Below are positions 8,140-15,290 of a DNA stretch of 20,008 nucleotides, piece after piece. Position 1 is the first letter of the stretch. Each line of letters opens with the position of its first letter. The stretch covers positions 1 through 20,008 of IMG/VR virus record IMGVR_UViG_3300028596_000080; one strand, given 5' to 3'. The position numbers were made by a program, and so were the translations under genes. This DNA is from a virus. A model generated the notes under the pieces. The model saw only the letters and a list, made by a program, of their open reading frames with translations. It made no database searches and was not told the DNA's origin.

Positions 8140-8531
8140 TCCCGGTCTCGGTAGTAGAGGACAGTGTTGTGGTCGCGCTTCCACTGGGAAATCGGCAGGC
8201 AGCGGGCACCGCGTGTGGGGTTGATTTCGAGGATCTTGAGCCGGCCACCAGCCTCGACGACCAGGGCAACGTGCACGCAGATGTGCCCGCGCATCACGGC
8301 AGCGATGGCGCCATGCTCCGGCTGGCACACTTCCATGTGCACGGTTTCTTCCCGGTACGCCCGGGTGAACTCCCGCGGATCGGTGTTGCGTACATGCCCC
8401 CAGCTCGGCAGCAGACGTTTGCCCAGGTGCAGGTGGCGCACCTCCCTGACCAGGCCCCAGCAATCGAATATTTCCGGACCGCGAGCGCCGTCCTCATACC
8501 TGCAGGACAGGTACTTGTTGATCCATTCCAT
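8136..8531 (-). CDS. NlpC/P60 family peptidase, tail-tip assembly (lambda gpK C-terminal domain-like)
   Basis: This 131-residue protein is a single NlpC/P60 cysteine peptidase domain. The catalytic Cys24 lies in FDCWGL, and the probable catalytic His87 lies in CVHVALVVE after GHI. Asn104 in LEINP is a candidate third residue (inference). Lambda gpK couples such a domain to a JAMM/Mov34 domain, which is absent here. The family acts in tail-tip assembly or local peptidoglycan cleavage at DNA entry. ATG 8531 is chosen because AAGGG precedes it. A longer in-frame start at 8693 would run across the end of the DUF1833 gene. It lies 11 nt downstream of the DUF1833 stop and overlaps the tip gene by four bases. 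Confidence 0.8.
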   Translation of the reverse strand: MEWINKYLSCRYEDGARGPEIFDCWGLVREVRHLHLGKRLLPSWGHVRNTDPREFTRAYREETVHMEVCQPEHGAIAAVMRGHICVHVALVVEAGGRLKILEINPTRGARCLPISQWKRDHNTVLYYRDRE

Positions 8532-8542
8532 AGGGGAAACCC

Positions 8543-9040
8543 TTAGAGATATTTGAGGCCGGGGAAACGCTTGGTGTTCGCAATGTCCCGTGGAAACGCC
8601 GTGCCGATCATGTCGAAAAACCCGCACTGCAAGGTGGCCTGGTTCTGCTCGAAGGAATCGCTGTCGACCGACATGCGATAGGGCCTCTCGCATGGGGCCG
8701 ATAGGTTGCTGGCCAGGTACACCCTGTATGTTGCGGTTACCCTGGCGATCGCATCCAGCGCCTCATCTGCACGCTGCATGACCTCGCCGGTGGTGTTGTC
8801 CACGCCGAATGCTAGAGCCTGGTTGCCCTTGTTGTTCTTCTGCGGGAGCGCGATGCTGATGTTCGCTGCGGTGAAGGTGATCAAGCGCCCGTCTTCAGTG
8901 CCGCAAACACGGTCCTTGAAGCCATTGCAGATCAGCACAGGCGAATCCCATGCCGGACAGGTGATTTCCAGCGTCCGGACGAACGCCTCCTTACCGCCAG
9001 AGGCCAGGGCCTCGCGGTAGGTGTCTTCGAGAATTGTCAT
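8543..9040 (-). CDS. DUF1833 family minor tail protein (lambda gpL position)
   Basis: This 165-residue protein has the DUF1833 layout: an N-terminal helix (LEDTYREALASGGKEAFV), a beta-sandwich-like middle, and the characteristic C-terminal FPRD...TKRFPGLKYL. These proteins sit directly before the NlpC/P60 and J genes and take the place of the N-terminal part of lambda gpL at the tail tip. Five cysteines (28, 38, 46, 117, 139) are present, which I regard as many for this family. AGGGG lies upstream of ATG 9040, and the preceding small gene stops 9 nt upstream. Confidence 0.8.
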   Translation of the reverse strand: MTILEDTYREALASGGKEAFVRTLEITCPAWDSPVLICNGFKDRVCGTEDGRLITFTAANISIALPQKNNKGNQALAFGVDNTTGEVMQRADEALDAIARVTATYRVYLASNLSAPCERPYRMSVDSDSFEQNQATLQCGFFDMIGTAFPRDIANTKRFPGLKYL

Positions 9041-9049
9041 GGTTTACCC

Positions 9050-9286
9050 CTATGCGAATACTCGCCACGGGGTGTTCGGGCTCAGTTGCTCGATACCCGC
9101 CGGCCAGACAATAGACCCAGTGCTGCGCACGTTGGCGTGGTAGCCTGGCAGCGCCTCAACGCTCTCGCCATCCACAAGCACGCGATAAATCACACCGATC
9201 TCATCGATAGTCACGCCACTCGGCAGGGCTCCCAGGGCAGCTTGCATAGCCTCAGCGGTGGCAGCCCGCAGGTAATAATCGGTCAT
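9050..9286 (-). CDS. Small tail-module protein of unknown function
   Basis: This 78-residue protein opens with MTDYYLRAATAEAMQAAL and contains DEIGVIYRVLVDGESVEALPGYHANV, ending NTPWRVFA. I do not recognise a named family. The pattern suggests a short helix followed by a beta-rich domain. The start overlaps the stop of the preceding lectin-like gene as ATGA, and the stop lies 9 nt before DUF1833, so it is translationally coupled in the tail-tip operon. It may accompany the lectin-like protein as a small chaperone or linker, but that is only inference from position. Confidence 0.7.
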   Translation of the reverse strand: MTDYYLRAATAEAMQAALGALPSGVTIDEIGVIYRVLVDGESVEALPGYHANVRSTGSIVWPAGIEQLSPNTPWRVFA

Positions 9287-10461
9287 GTGGTTAGGGCCTG
9301 CAGTTGAGCGGCGCTGAGCCGGTAGGGGAAGTATTGCATGCGTCGGATGTGACCTGTCATGTGCGCTGTAGTTGTCGCAACGCCGCGCGTTCCAAGTGTC
9401 AAACGGTCAATTGTTGGCAGTGCCACAGGGCCGCTCGGCGCTCCGGTCAACAACCCGGCAGACGAGAACTGCACACCTTCTGCTGCGTCGTACGCAACGG
9501 CCTGTTTTAGAAGAATATTGGGAGCTATAACGCCGCCGAGACTTTGCGCGAATTGCGGAACGTTCGCATCATCCGAAACTTCAGCCCGTGACAATCCCCC
9601 GCTGCTCAAATACAGCATAACCCTAGGGTTGCTGGCGGCTGTACCAAGCATCCCACCAGCAACGCTCAAGACAGTTCTATTAACCGATTCGACGTACAAA
9701 GTACCTTCGCCCGAGTTTAACCATGTTGATGCTGGAACAAAGGCCATGTCAGCGGCTCGGGTAACCTGCGCAGTGGTTGTGGGTATCAATGAGCTTGGCG
9801 CCTCACCAGCTTCGAACTGAGCACCCCATGGATAAAGGCCCGCAACACCATTGCCAGTGTATGAAGCGCCAGATGCGTCGGCCATCTGCACATCGAACGA
9901 TAGCGCTGGCGGCGCGGCTATGGTGGTCGCCACGATCCAGCAGCGATACCAACCGTTCGGCCACAGTTCCATACCTACAGAATCAAGCGTTGCCGTGGCG
10001 GCCTCAATGGTGCCGGTGTCAAGGTTGAACCGCGCAGAGCCTGGGTTTGTCCAGTTGCCGAAAATGTCCGTTTCAAGGTACAGCCGGCGCCCGCTGCCAT
10101 CAGCCTTGGCGAAAACAGATCGGCAGTATTTCGTGCTACCCGCAGCGGTGATGGCGCCCTGGGTGACACGGTGAACCCCGGTGCTGGTGTCCTCGGTGAA
10201 CTTCACAGCGGTTGTACCATCAGGCGCCAGAATGCCTGGCGCGGCTGTCACTGCAAGCCCACCCTTGGCCCACGTCGCGTTGGTGAAGTCGTTTGACCGC
10301 AAGGCCATGTTCACCCGCTGCTGTTCGAAGAGTAGCCCTCTCGTTTCAACCCGAGGGGCGTTGACCGCTGCTACTTCCAACAGATTGGTTGCTGGGTTCA
10401 ACCAGGTACCAGTGGTCGATCGAGTGAAAGTGATGATGTCGGAAAAGCTCTTATCCTGCAT
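9283..10461 (-). CDS. Tail protein with spike-fibre jelly-roll and lectin-like C-terminal domain
   Basis: This 392-residue protein appears to have two parts. Residues about 10-245 have the pattern ITFTRSTTGTW, then RGLLFEQQRVNMALRSNDF, then AQFEAGEAPSSLIPTT. I associate this with 'phage head spike fibre' and carbohydrate-binding-like jelly rolls. Residues about 246-392 look like a concanavalin A/LamG-like fold, ending GHIRRMQYFPYRLSAAQLQAL, a frequent end of that fold. It probably decorates the tail tip and binds a sugar (inference). Its start lies inside the end of the preceding gene (11-base overlap) and its stop overlaps the next start as ATGA. The exact domain names would need a profile search. 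Confidence 0.7.
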   Translation of the reverse strand: MQDKSFSDIITFTRSTTGTWLNPATNLLEVAAVNAPRVETRGLLFEQQRVNMALRSNDFTNATWAKGGLAVTAAPGILAPDGTTAVKFTEDTSTGVHRVTQGAITAAGSTKYCRSVFAKADGSGRRLYLETDIFGNWTNPGSARFNLDTGTIEAATATLDSVGMELWPNGWYRCWIVATTIAAPPALSFDVQMADASGASYTGNGVAGLYPWGAQFEAGEAPSSLIPTTTAQVTRAADMAFVPASTWLNSGEGTLYVESVNRTVLSVAGGMLGTAASNPRVMLYLSSGGLSRAEVSDDANVPQFAQSLGGVIAPNILLKQAVAYDAAEGVQFSSAGLLTGAPSGPVALPTIDRLTLGTRGVATTTAHMTGHIRRMQYFPYRLSAAQLQALTT

Positions 10462-11128
10462 ACGTCACCACCAGTACCAAGCTGTCTGCACCGCTGCCGA
10501 CGCCATAGGTTTGCGAAAGGAAGTCCAAGGAGAGCGACGGACTGTCCGCGCGGGACACTTGGTATTGGGACGGCTGACCGACACGGGTCTCGTCCGCCTC
10601 GACACTGATACGCAGGCCGTCACGCAGATTGCGGATGTCCGCCAATGCTGCTGCATAAGTTGGGTAATCGAAGACATACACCGGCCACTCCCTGTTAACT
10701 GCCATGTCGATGATGTTCATCATGAACCAGAACTGCGGGAACTCCTCCCAGCCCGGTTGGATCAGGGGTGGCTCACGCAGCTCAAGGACTGCCGAGAACT
10801 CCCACCGACTGACCTGCACGAGCGTCGGGCCGGTGTAGTGCCCGGCAAAGCGGCAGTCGTACTCTTTGAAGCCTATCGGGGTGAGCAAAGTAGCCTTGAA
10901 CCACTCCACCCCCTGCACCAGCGACCGTGCATACCAGCCCTGGAAGAACGCCATCTGGTTGCGATCGCAGTTCCATTTGGCGTTGATCAGGTATGGCACT
11001 TCGTCGAAGTTCAGCCGCTGCCGAGCGCGCCCCGACACCATTGGAGTGCGGAGCATGGGATCGACAGGGGTGTCCAGCGCGTAGCCGTCCTGCAGCGGCA
11101 GCGGCAGTTCTGCTGGGTATTCGATCAT
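10451..11128 (-). CDS. Minor tail protein at the Dit/gpM position
   Basis: This 225-residue protein opens with YPAELPLPLQDGYALDTPVD followed by SGRARQRLNFDEVPY. This pattern belongs to a family of phage tail proteins found right after the tape measure gene. The conserved-looking core includes WYARSLVQGVEWFKATLLTP, GFKEYDCRFAGHYTGP, and FSAVLELREPPL. By position it should join the tail tube to the tip, like lambda gpM or a distal tail protein, but I cannot assign a structure. The start overlaps the tape measure stop as ATGA, indicating coupled translation. A Dit fold is plausible but not shown. Confidence 0.7.
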   Translation of the reverse strand: MIEYPAELPLPLQDGYALDTPVDPMLRTPMVSGRARQRLNFDEVPYLINAKWNCDRNQMAFFQGWYARSLVQGVEWFKATLLTPIGFKEYDCRFAGHYTGPTLVQVSRWEFSAVLELREPPLIQPGWEEFPQFWFMMNIIDMAVNREWPVYVFDYPTYAAALADIRNLRDGLRISVEADETRVGQPSQYQVSRADSPSLSLDFLSQTYGVGSGADSLVLVVTYAG

Positions 11129-14100
11129 GAGCCTAGCCCCTGAAGTCCGTATTTGGCTCGTAGCGCCTGGTCTGCCTCGCCGTCACCCATGACGCTGGCT
11201 ACCCACACCTTGATGAAATCCTGGTTGCCCTCGCGGGTGACCTGGGAAGTGCCGGCACGCGTAGGGTCTTCATAGATCTGCACGATCGGCTGAGGCATCG
11301 GCGCATAACCCGACCCCTGGCCAGCAGACCCGCCGGAAGAGACGCGCTCACCGGAGTTGATGGCCTCCAGCAGGGCGCGATTCTTCTTCGTTGCGGCGGC
11401 ATTGACGATGAACTCGCCATCGCTGAGCTTTGCGAGGTTACTGTCGGAGGTTGCAGTGCCCGCGCCGGCGAAGTAGCCGCCGGTAGCGAACCCAGGTACC
11501 GCCGCCAGTGTTGTGGCCAGCGCAGTGGTTGAAGTCAGGGCAGCGGCTGCCGGGATCGAGTTGCCGCCGAAGCTTGCAAGCGATGCCAGGGCCGCTGCCG
11601 GCGCCCACGCAGCAGCCGTAGTGCCAGCCAGCGCAATGGACGTGCCGGCTGTAGCGGTGCCGAGCGTCGCAGCCAATGCGGCGTTGAGTCCCATCTGAAC
11701 GCCCATCTTGACGAATCCGGCGATGACTTCGCGCAGAACATCCTTGCCAAGATCGCCGAACGACTGAAGCGACAGGTTCAAATTCATGATCCGGTCGGTA
11801 ATGCCGCTGGCCACCGATCCAAATGCACTCGAAAACACTTGCTGCGTCTGGCCCGCAATATCCCGCGCCTGATTGCCGAAGTTCTGGACCGCTGCCGTCC
11901 ACCCGTTGATAGGGTTGAGCATGGCCTGGTCCATCTGCGCCCAGCCGGCCTGCAATGCTTCCAGCTGTCTCGGCAGAAACTCGTTGGTTAGGTCGATCTG
12001 CGTTTGCAGGTCCTGCCGCTGCTTCTCCGTCGTGGCGTTGGCGAGTTCAGTACGCAGTTGGAGGATGCGGTCGTTGGTCTGCTGCTCCAGTTGCACACGC
12101 TGCTGCAGACGGGTCGACTGCAAGTCGCCCATGCCCACGCCCTGAGCCTCCAGGCTGTACTGAGTCCGCTGGGTGTTGAGTTGCTTCTCCAGCTCCGCGC
12201 GGTACTGCTCGGCTTGCGTCAGGCCTTGGGCGCCTTTGATGGCGGCGCCGTAGTTGATCGAAGCCTGGGCCAGGGCCTTGTTGTACTCCTCCTGGGTGAT
12301 CTTGCCCTTATCCAGCACCAGCTGTAGCTGGCCCTGCTCCTTGACCAGTGCCCGCGCAGCCTGCGCCGCCGGGTCGTACTGGTTGTAGAGCTTGGCGAAG
12401 GTGTTTTCAGCCTCGGAGGCGCCTCGACTCTGCCCGCTTACCGCCTTGGGCGTATTCCTCTTGGCCTCCCGCGCCTTGATGTCGGCAATCTGCTGCTCGA
12501 TGCTCTTCCGGGCCGCTGCGTACTTGGCTTCCTCTTCAGCGGTGAAGCCGCCGGCCTTCTGTGCGTCTGCACGGGCCTTGTCGATGTCCTTCAACTGCTT
12601 CTGCAGCTTCTCGGTCTGGGTCTGCGCCGCTTTGAATGTGGCGTTGATAGTGTCGATGCCCTTCTTGCCGGCATCTTGAATAGCCTTGCTTGCCGCATCC
12701 TCAGAAGCTTTTCGACCAGCCTCAGCAATAGCTGATTGCAGATCGGCAGCTTGTTGGCGCAGTTGATCAACGCTCTTGGAAGTCACCCCGAGTCCAAACG
12801 CCGCGCGGCCGCCCTGCTGAATGCCCTTTTCGGCATCCGATATTTTGCGCTCTACGTCCGCAAGTTGTTGCTCCAGAGACTTGTCACGGCCAACGTCCAG
12901 CATCGCGTCCCAGGCTTTCTTGGCAAACCCAGCGACCGACTGCCAGGCAGATTCCAGGGTGCCGAGGTTTCCCTCAATCTCCTTGGCTCGACTACTGATC
13001 TCCTCGGCGTAAAGGCCTGCGGCCATCTGCGCCGCCCCCATGGTGTCGCCCTGCTCCTGCAGGGAAACGATGTTGGCGTACTGCGAGGTGGTCAGAATGT
13101 TCAGCTCAGCGTCGAGCTTCTTGATTGCCTCGACCGGGCTTTTCGCGATGTCGTTGAACGACTTCACAACCTCGTCGATGTCTCGACCGGTTTGCTTCGA
13201 CCAGGCCAGAGAGGCCTGGGTGATCTCCGCGTACATCGAGGTGAGCGGGTTGCCTGCGGCTGCCAGCTTGGTGAGCACAGCCGCTGCAGCGCCAACCGTG
13301 CCGCTGGTGCTGGCCACTTCATTGGCAAGGTCCGCCAACTGGCCTGCACTGGTGCCGGCGGCGTTGCCGTTCTCGATCAACGCATTGGCGAAGCGCTCAG
13401 ATTCCTCAGAGCCCTGGTAGTAGGCCAGCGCCAGAGTAGCGGCGGCTGCCGCGGCAACGGAAAACGGGTTCACCAATCCAAGGACGTAGCCACCCATGGC
13501 GCGCGCGGCCGGCCCTACACCACCGAACATATCCTTGAGCTGACCGCCCTGCTGCAGGAATACAGTCAGAGGTGCCTGCCCGGCCTGAAGGCTGACGGCA
13601 ATATCGGTGAACTGGGCAGGAAGGCCACGTAAGGACGCCTGGTAGGCCTTGGCCGAAATTCCGGCCTTGTTCATGCCGGTGCTGGTTTCACCCAGAGCAT
13701 CGCGCATGGTGTTAATGCGCTGGGTGTACTCGACAAACGTGTCGCTTTCGACGAGGCCGGCCTTTTTGAACTTGGCCAGTTTCTCCTGCATGTCGTCCAG
13801 GCGACCAAGCGCAGCGACCGTCGGATTGATCTGGCCTACCAGTCGAGCCAGCTCCTGACGTTGCTGCTCTAGCGATGCGTCGGCGGCCTTAGAGCTGCCG
13901 GAAACCGAATCCATGGCTACGTCGGCCTGTCGCGCACCACTGGCGACTTGTTCAAGCGCGGCAGCAACACGGATCAGCTGGGCATTGACTTGGCTTTGCG
14001 TGCTGGAGAAAACACTGAATCCATTCGACAACTGGCCGATGCCAGTCGACATCTGCGACAGCAGCGTGTTCGACTGAGCCAGACTTGCGTCCAGTTTAGT

Positions 14101-14403
14101 CACGCCCGCCCCCACAGACAGCATGGCGGATTCTAAGGCATCTGACTTCGACACCAAGACCGACATCTGGCGATCAGTGGAAGCCGTTGATTTGTCTATG
14201 CGCCCAAGCGCCGTGACGGCCGCTGAAGCCATTTTGCCCATGTTCGAGCCAAGGGTAACGGTTACCCGGCTCAGATTCTCAGTTGAGGCCGCGGCTCCTT
14301 CACCGCTCTGCTCTACCTTGTTGAGCGAGTCGCTCAGGTCATCGGCATTTTTCTTTGCTGGGCGCGAGTCAATCGTAATGGCAAGGCGGGATTCCTGCGC
14401 CAT
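11125..14403 (-). CDS. Tail tape measure protein
   Basis: This 1092-residue protein sets tail length and is the window's longest gene. The N-terminal 250 residues are Ser/Ala/Gln-rich and helical. The segment AYQASLRGLPAQFTDIAVSL (about 253-272), the hydrophobic stretch near 303-330 and the following STSGTVGAAAAVLTKLAAAG fit the lambda gpH-type TMP_2 family. Lys/Gln/Glu-rich coiled coil covers about 490-850. The C-terminal region has FSSAFGSVASGITDRIMNLN and KMGVQMGLNAALA, like the lambda TMP C-terminal domain, then FATGGYFAGAGTATSDSN and LSDGEFIVNAAATKKNRALL, typical tape measure ends. GGAG lies before ATG 14403. At the usual 1.5 angstrom per residue it predicts a tail near 160 nm. Confidence 0.95.
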   Translation of the reverse strand: MAQESRLAITIDSRPAKKNADDLSDSLNKVEQSGEGAAASTENLSRVTVTLGSNMGKMASAAVTALGRIDKSTASTDRQMSVLVSKSDALESAMLSVGAGVTKLDASLAQSNTLLSQMSTGIGQLSNGFSVFSSTQSQVNAQLIRVAAALEQVASGARQADVAMDSVSGSSKAADASLEQQRQELARLVGQINPTVAALGRLDDMQEKLAKFKKAGLVESDTFVEYTQRINTMRDALGETSTGMNKAGISAKAYQASLRGLPAQFTDIAVSLQAGQAPLTVFLQQGGQLKDMFGGVGPAARAMGGYVLGLVNPFSVAAAAAATLALAYYQGSEESERFANALIENGNAAGTSAGQLADLANEVASTSGTVGAAAAVLTKLAAAGNPLTSMYAEITQASLAWSKQTGRDIDEVVKSFNDIAKSPVEAIKKLDAELNILTTSQYANIVSLQEQGDTMGAAQMAAGLYAEEISSRAKEIEGNLGTLESAWQSVAGFAKKAWDAMLDVGRDKSLEQQLADVERKISDAEKGIQQGGRAAFGLGVTSKSVDQLRQQAADLQSAIAEAGRKASEDAASKAIQDAGKKGIDTINATFKAAQTQTEKLQKQLKDIDKARADAQKAGGFTAEEEAKYAAARKSIEQQIADIKAREAKRNTPKAVSGQSRGASEAENTFAKLYNQYDPAAQAARALVKEQGQLQLVLDKGKITQEEYNKALAQASINYGAAIKGAQGLTQAEQYRAELEKQLNTQRTQYSLEAQGVGMGDLQSTRLQQRVQLEQQTNDRILQLRTELANATTEKQRQDLQTQIDLTNEFLPRQLEALQAGWAQMDQAMLNPINGWTAAVQNFGNQARDIAGQTQQVFSSAFGSVASGITDRIMNLNLSLQSFGDLGKDVLREVIAGFVKMGVQMGLNAALAATLGTATAGTSIALAGTTAAAWAPAAALASLASFGGNSIPAAAALTSTTALATTLAAVPGFATGGYFAGAGTATSDSNLAKLSDGEFIVNAAATKKNRALLEAINSGERVSSGGSAGQGSGYAPMPQPIVQIYEDPTRAGTSQVTREGNQDFIKVWVASVMGDGEADQALRAKYGLQGLGS

Positions 14404-14419
14404 AGCATTCTCCAGGCGT

Positions 14420-14441
14420 AAAAAAACCCGCTTGGCGGGCT
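14420..14441 (-). terminator. Terminator between the tail chaperone extension and the tape measure
   Basis: On the minus strand CCCGC and GCGGG pair around CAA, extendable by G-U and A-T to seven pairs, followed by seven T residues. It overlaps the TAG stop of the frameshifted chaperone extension and lies immediately before the tape measure's GGAG. This position would let the terminator limit or tune tape measure expression after the more abundant chaperone. Confidence 0.8.
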
Positions 14442-15233
14442 ATCGTTTTGGCGGCGTCGGCCCGTGCTTCTCCTGCTGCTCATCCCAGTGCCTGCGGTAC
14501 TCGTCATCCAGCGCGAAAATCGCAGCGTCGAACTCATCGCGACAAATCGCTGTGGGATAGCGGGCCAGATAGTCAGTGATGGCTGCTGGGGAGATTGGTG
14601 CTGGAGCGCCGATCATTCCGACGTATTGCCGGGTGCGGCTGATAGAGCCGTAGGCCTCAAGGACCTCAGCAGTGACGCCATCAATCTCGGGCTGAGGCGG
14701 TACCGGCGCTACGCCTTTCAGCCTTTCGCGCTTCCAACGGGCTTTTTCGTTGCTTTCGCCCGCCCACTCCCGCCCCCAGATGTAGGCGTCGAGGGCTTTT
14801 TTGCGGTGGCCTGGGCCTTCTCTTCGATCCGGCGGGCAATGTCTAGACCAGTTTGGACAGCCAGGAAGTAGACGCTGGGCATCTGCTTGATCAGTTGCTT
14901 GCAGAGCTCTGGAGTGTATGGGGCTGGAACGCCTGGATTGCCTGCCTCATCTACTCCCTCCCAATCCTTGATCAGGTGGCGCGCAGCCAGATCGGTATAC
15001 AGGTCGTCGTCGATCTCGATCTCTTCCAGCGGGATCTCGGCGACGTTGAACGCCGCGGTACCGACCTTCACCTGCTGGTCAATAGCAGCAAGGTGGCGCT
15101 TGATGAGGGACTGATGCGACTTATAGATCGGATCGGCGATTGAACCGACCAGGATCTTTGCCCCCTTGGCGAACTCGACCCAGCGGGTGCCATTGGTGTC
15201 CAGTTCGGGCTTCTTGGCAATGGTGAAGGCCAT
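14440..15233 (-). CDS. Tail assembly chaperone, -1 frameshift fusion (gpGT-type)
   Basis: This is the long form made by -1 frameshifting, join(14440..14796, 14796..15233) on the minus strand. The first 146 residues equal the short form. After the A AAA AAG heptamer the -1 frame is open for 118 codons. It reads ALDAYIWGREWAGESNEKAR, then WKRERLKGVAPVPPQPEIDG, and ends TAG at 14440-14442. The extension is acidic/aromatic, unlike the low-complexity zero-frame tail, and reads like real protein. It has no independent start with a ribosome site. Lambda and many siphoviruses make such gpG and gpGT pairs directly before the tape measure gene, where GT binds the tape measure and recruits tube subunits. 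That function is family knowledge; the frameshift itself is inferred from the sequence. Confidence 0.8.
14718..15233 (-). CDS. Tail assembly chaperone, short form (gpG-type)
   Basis: This 171-residue zero-frame product starts MAFTIAKKPELDTNGTRWVE, with AGAGGA upstream of ATG 15233. Residues 1-140 look folded, with VEFAKGAKILVGSIADP and IEIDDDLYTDLAARHLIKDW. Residues 141-171 are low-complexity Lys/Ser/Thr/Gly, as expected for a tail used only when no frameshift occurs. It follows the tail tube gene and precedes the tape measure gene, the standard location. It would coat the tape measure protein during tail assembly and be absent from the virion. The family assignment rests on position, the frameshift signal and sequence style. 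Confidence 0.85.
   Translation of the reverse strand: MAFTIAKKPELDTNGTRWVEFAKGAKILVGSIADPIYKSHQSLIKRHLAAIDQQVKVGTAAFNVAEIPLEEIEIDDDLYTDLAARHLIKDWEGVDEAGNPGVPAPYTPELCKQLIKQMPSVYFLAVQTGLDIARRIEEKAQATAKKPSTPTSGGGSGRAKATKKPVGSAKG
14796..14802 (-). promoter_or_regulatory. Programmed -1 frameshift slippery heptamer A AAA AAG
   Basis: Reading in the chaperone frame, codons 144-146 are GCA AAA AAG, giving the heptamer A AAA AAG, the same as in Escherichia coli dnaX and very efficient in bacteria. Both tRNAs can re-pair as AAA AAA after a one-base slip. The new frame stays open for 118 codons. An AGAAGG element lies about 13 nt upstream and might act as a stimulatory internal Shine-Dalgarno (speculative). 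Confidence 0.8.
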
Positions 15234-15249
15234 GGTAATCCTCTGCGGT

Positions 15250-15284
15250 AAAAGGCCCAGCGCGCACCGCAGGGCGCGCCAGGC
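15250..15284 (-). terminator. GC-rich hairpin with short T run after the tail tube gene
   Basis: On the minus strand GCCTGGCGCGC pairs with GCGCGCTGGGC (11 pairs including two G-U), followed by C and only four T residues. It lies between the tail tube stop (15291) and the chaperone's ribosome site. It could be a weak terminator or an mRNA-stabilising hairpin. Confidence 0.5.
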
Positions 15285-15290
15285 AAAGGG

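Noticed and set aside
8140-8463. N-terminal extension of the tip gene
   Set aside because: It fully overlaps the NlpC/P60 gene, is Pro/Arg/Gly-rich and has no family similarity; the ATGA-coupled start at 8139 fits far better.
10181-11143. 320-codon open frame on the plus strand
   Set aside because: It is antisense to two well-supported tail genes that overlap each other by normal phage coupling; the protein has no coherent motifs.
12736-13632. 298-codon open frame on the plus strand
   Set aside because: It is antisense to the tape measure gene, whose own motifs and coiled coils are clear.
14743-14747. Second A-run (G AAA AAG) as the frameshift site
   Set aside because: The P-site tRNA would re-pair on GAA, a poor match, and the -1 frame already reads as sensible protein upstream of this point.
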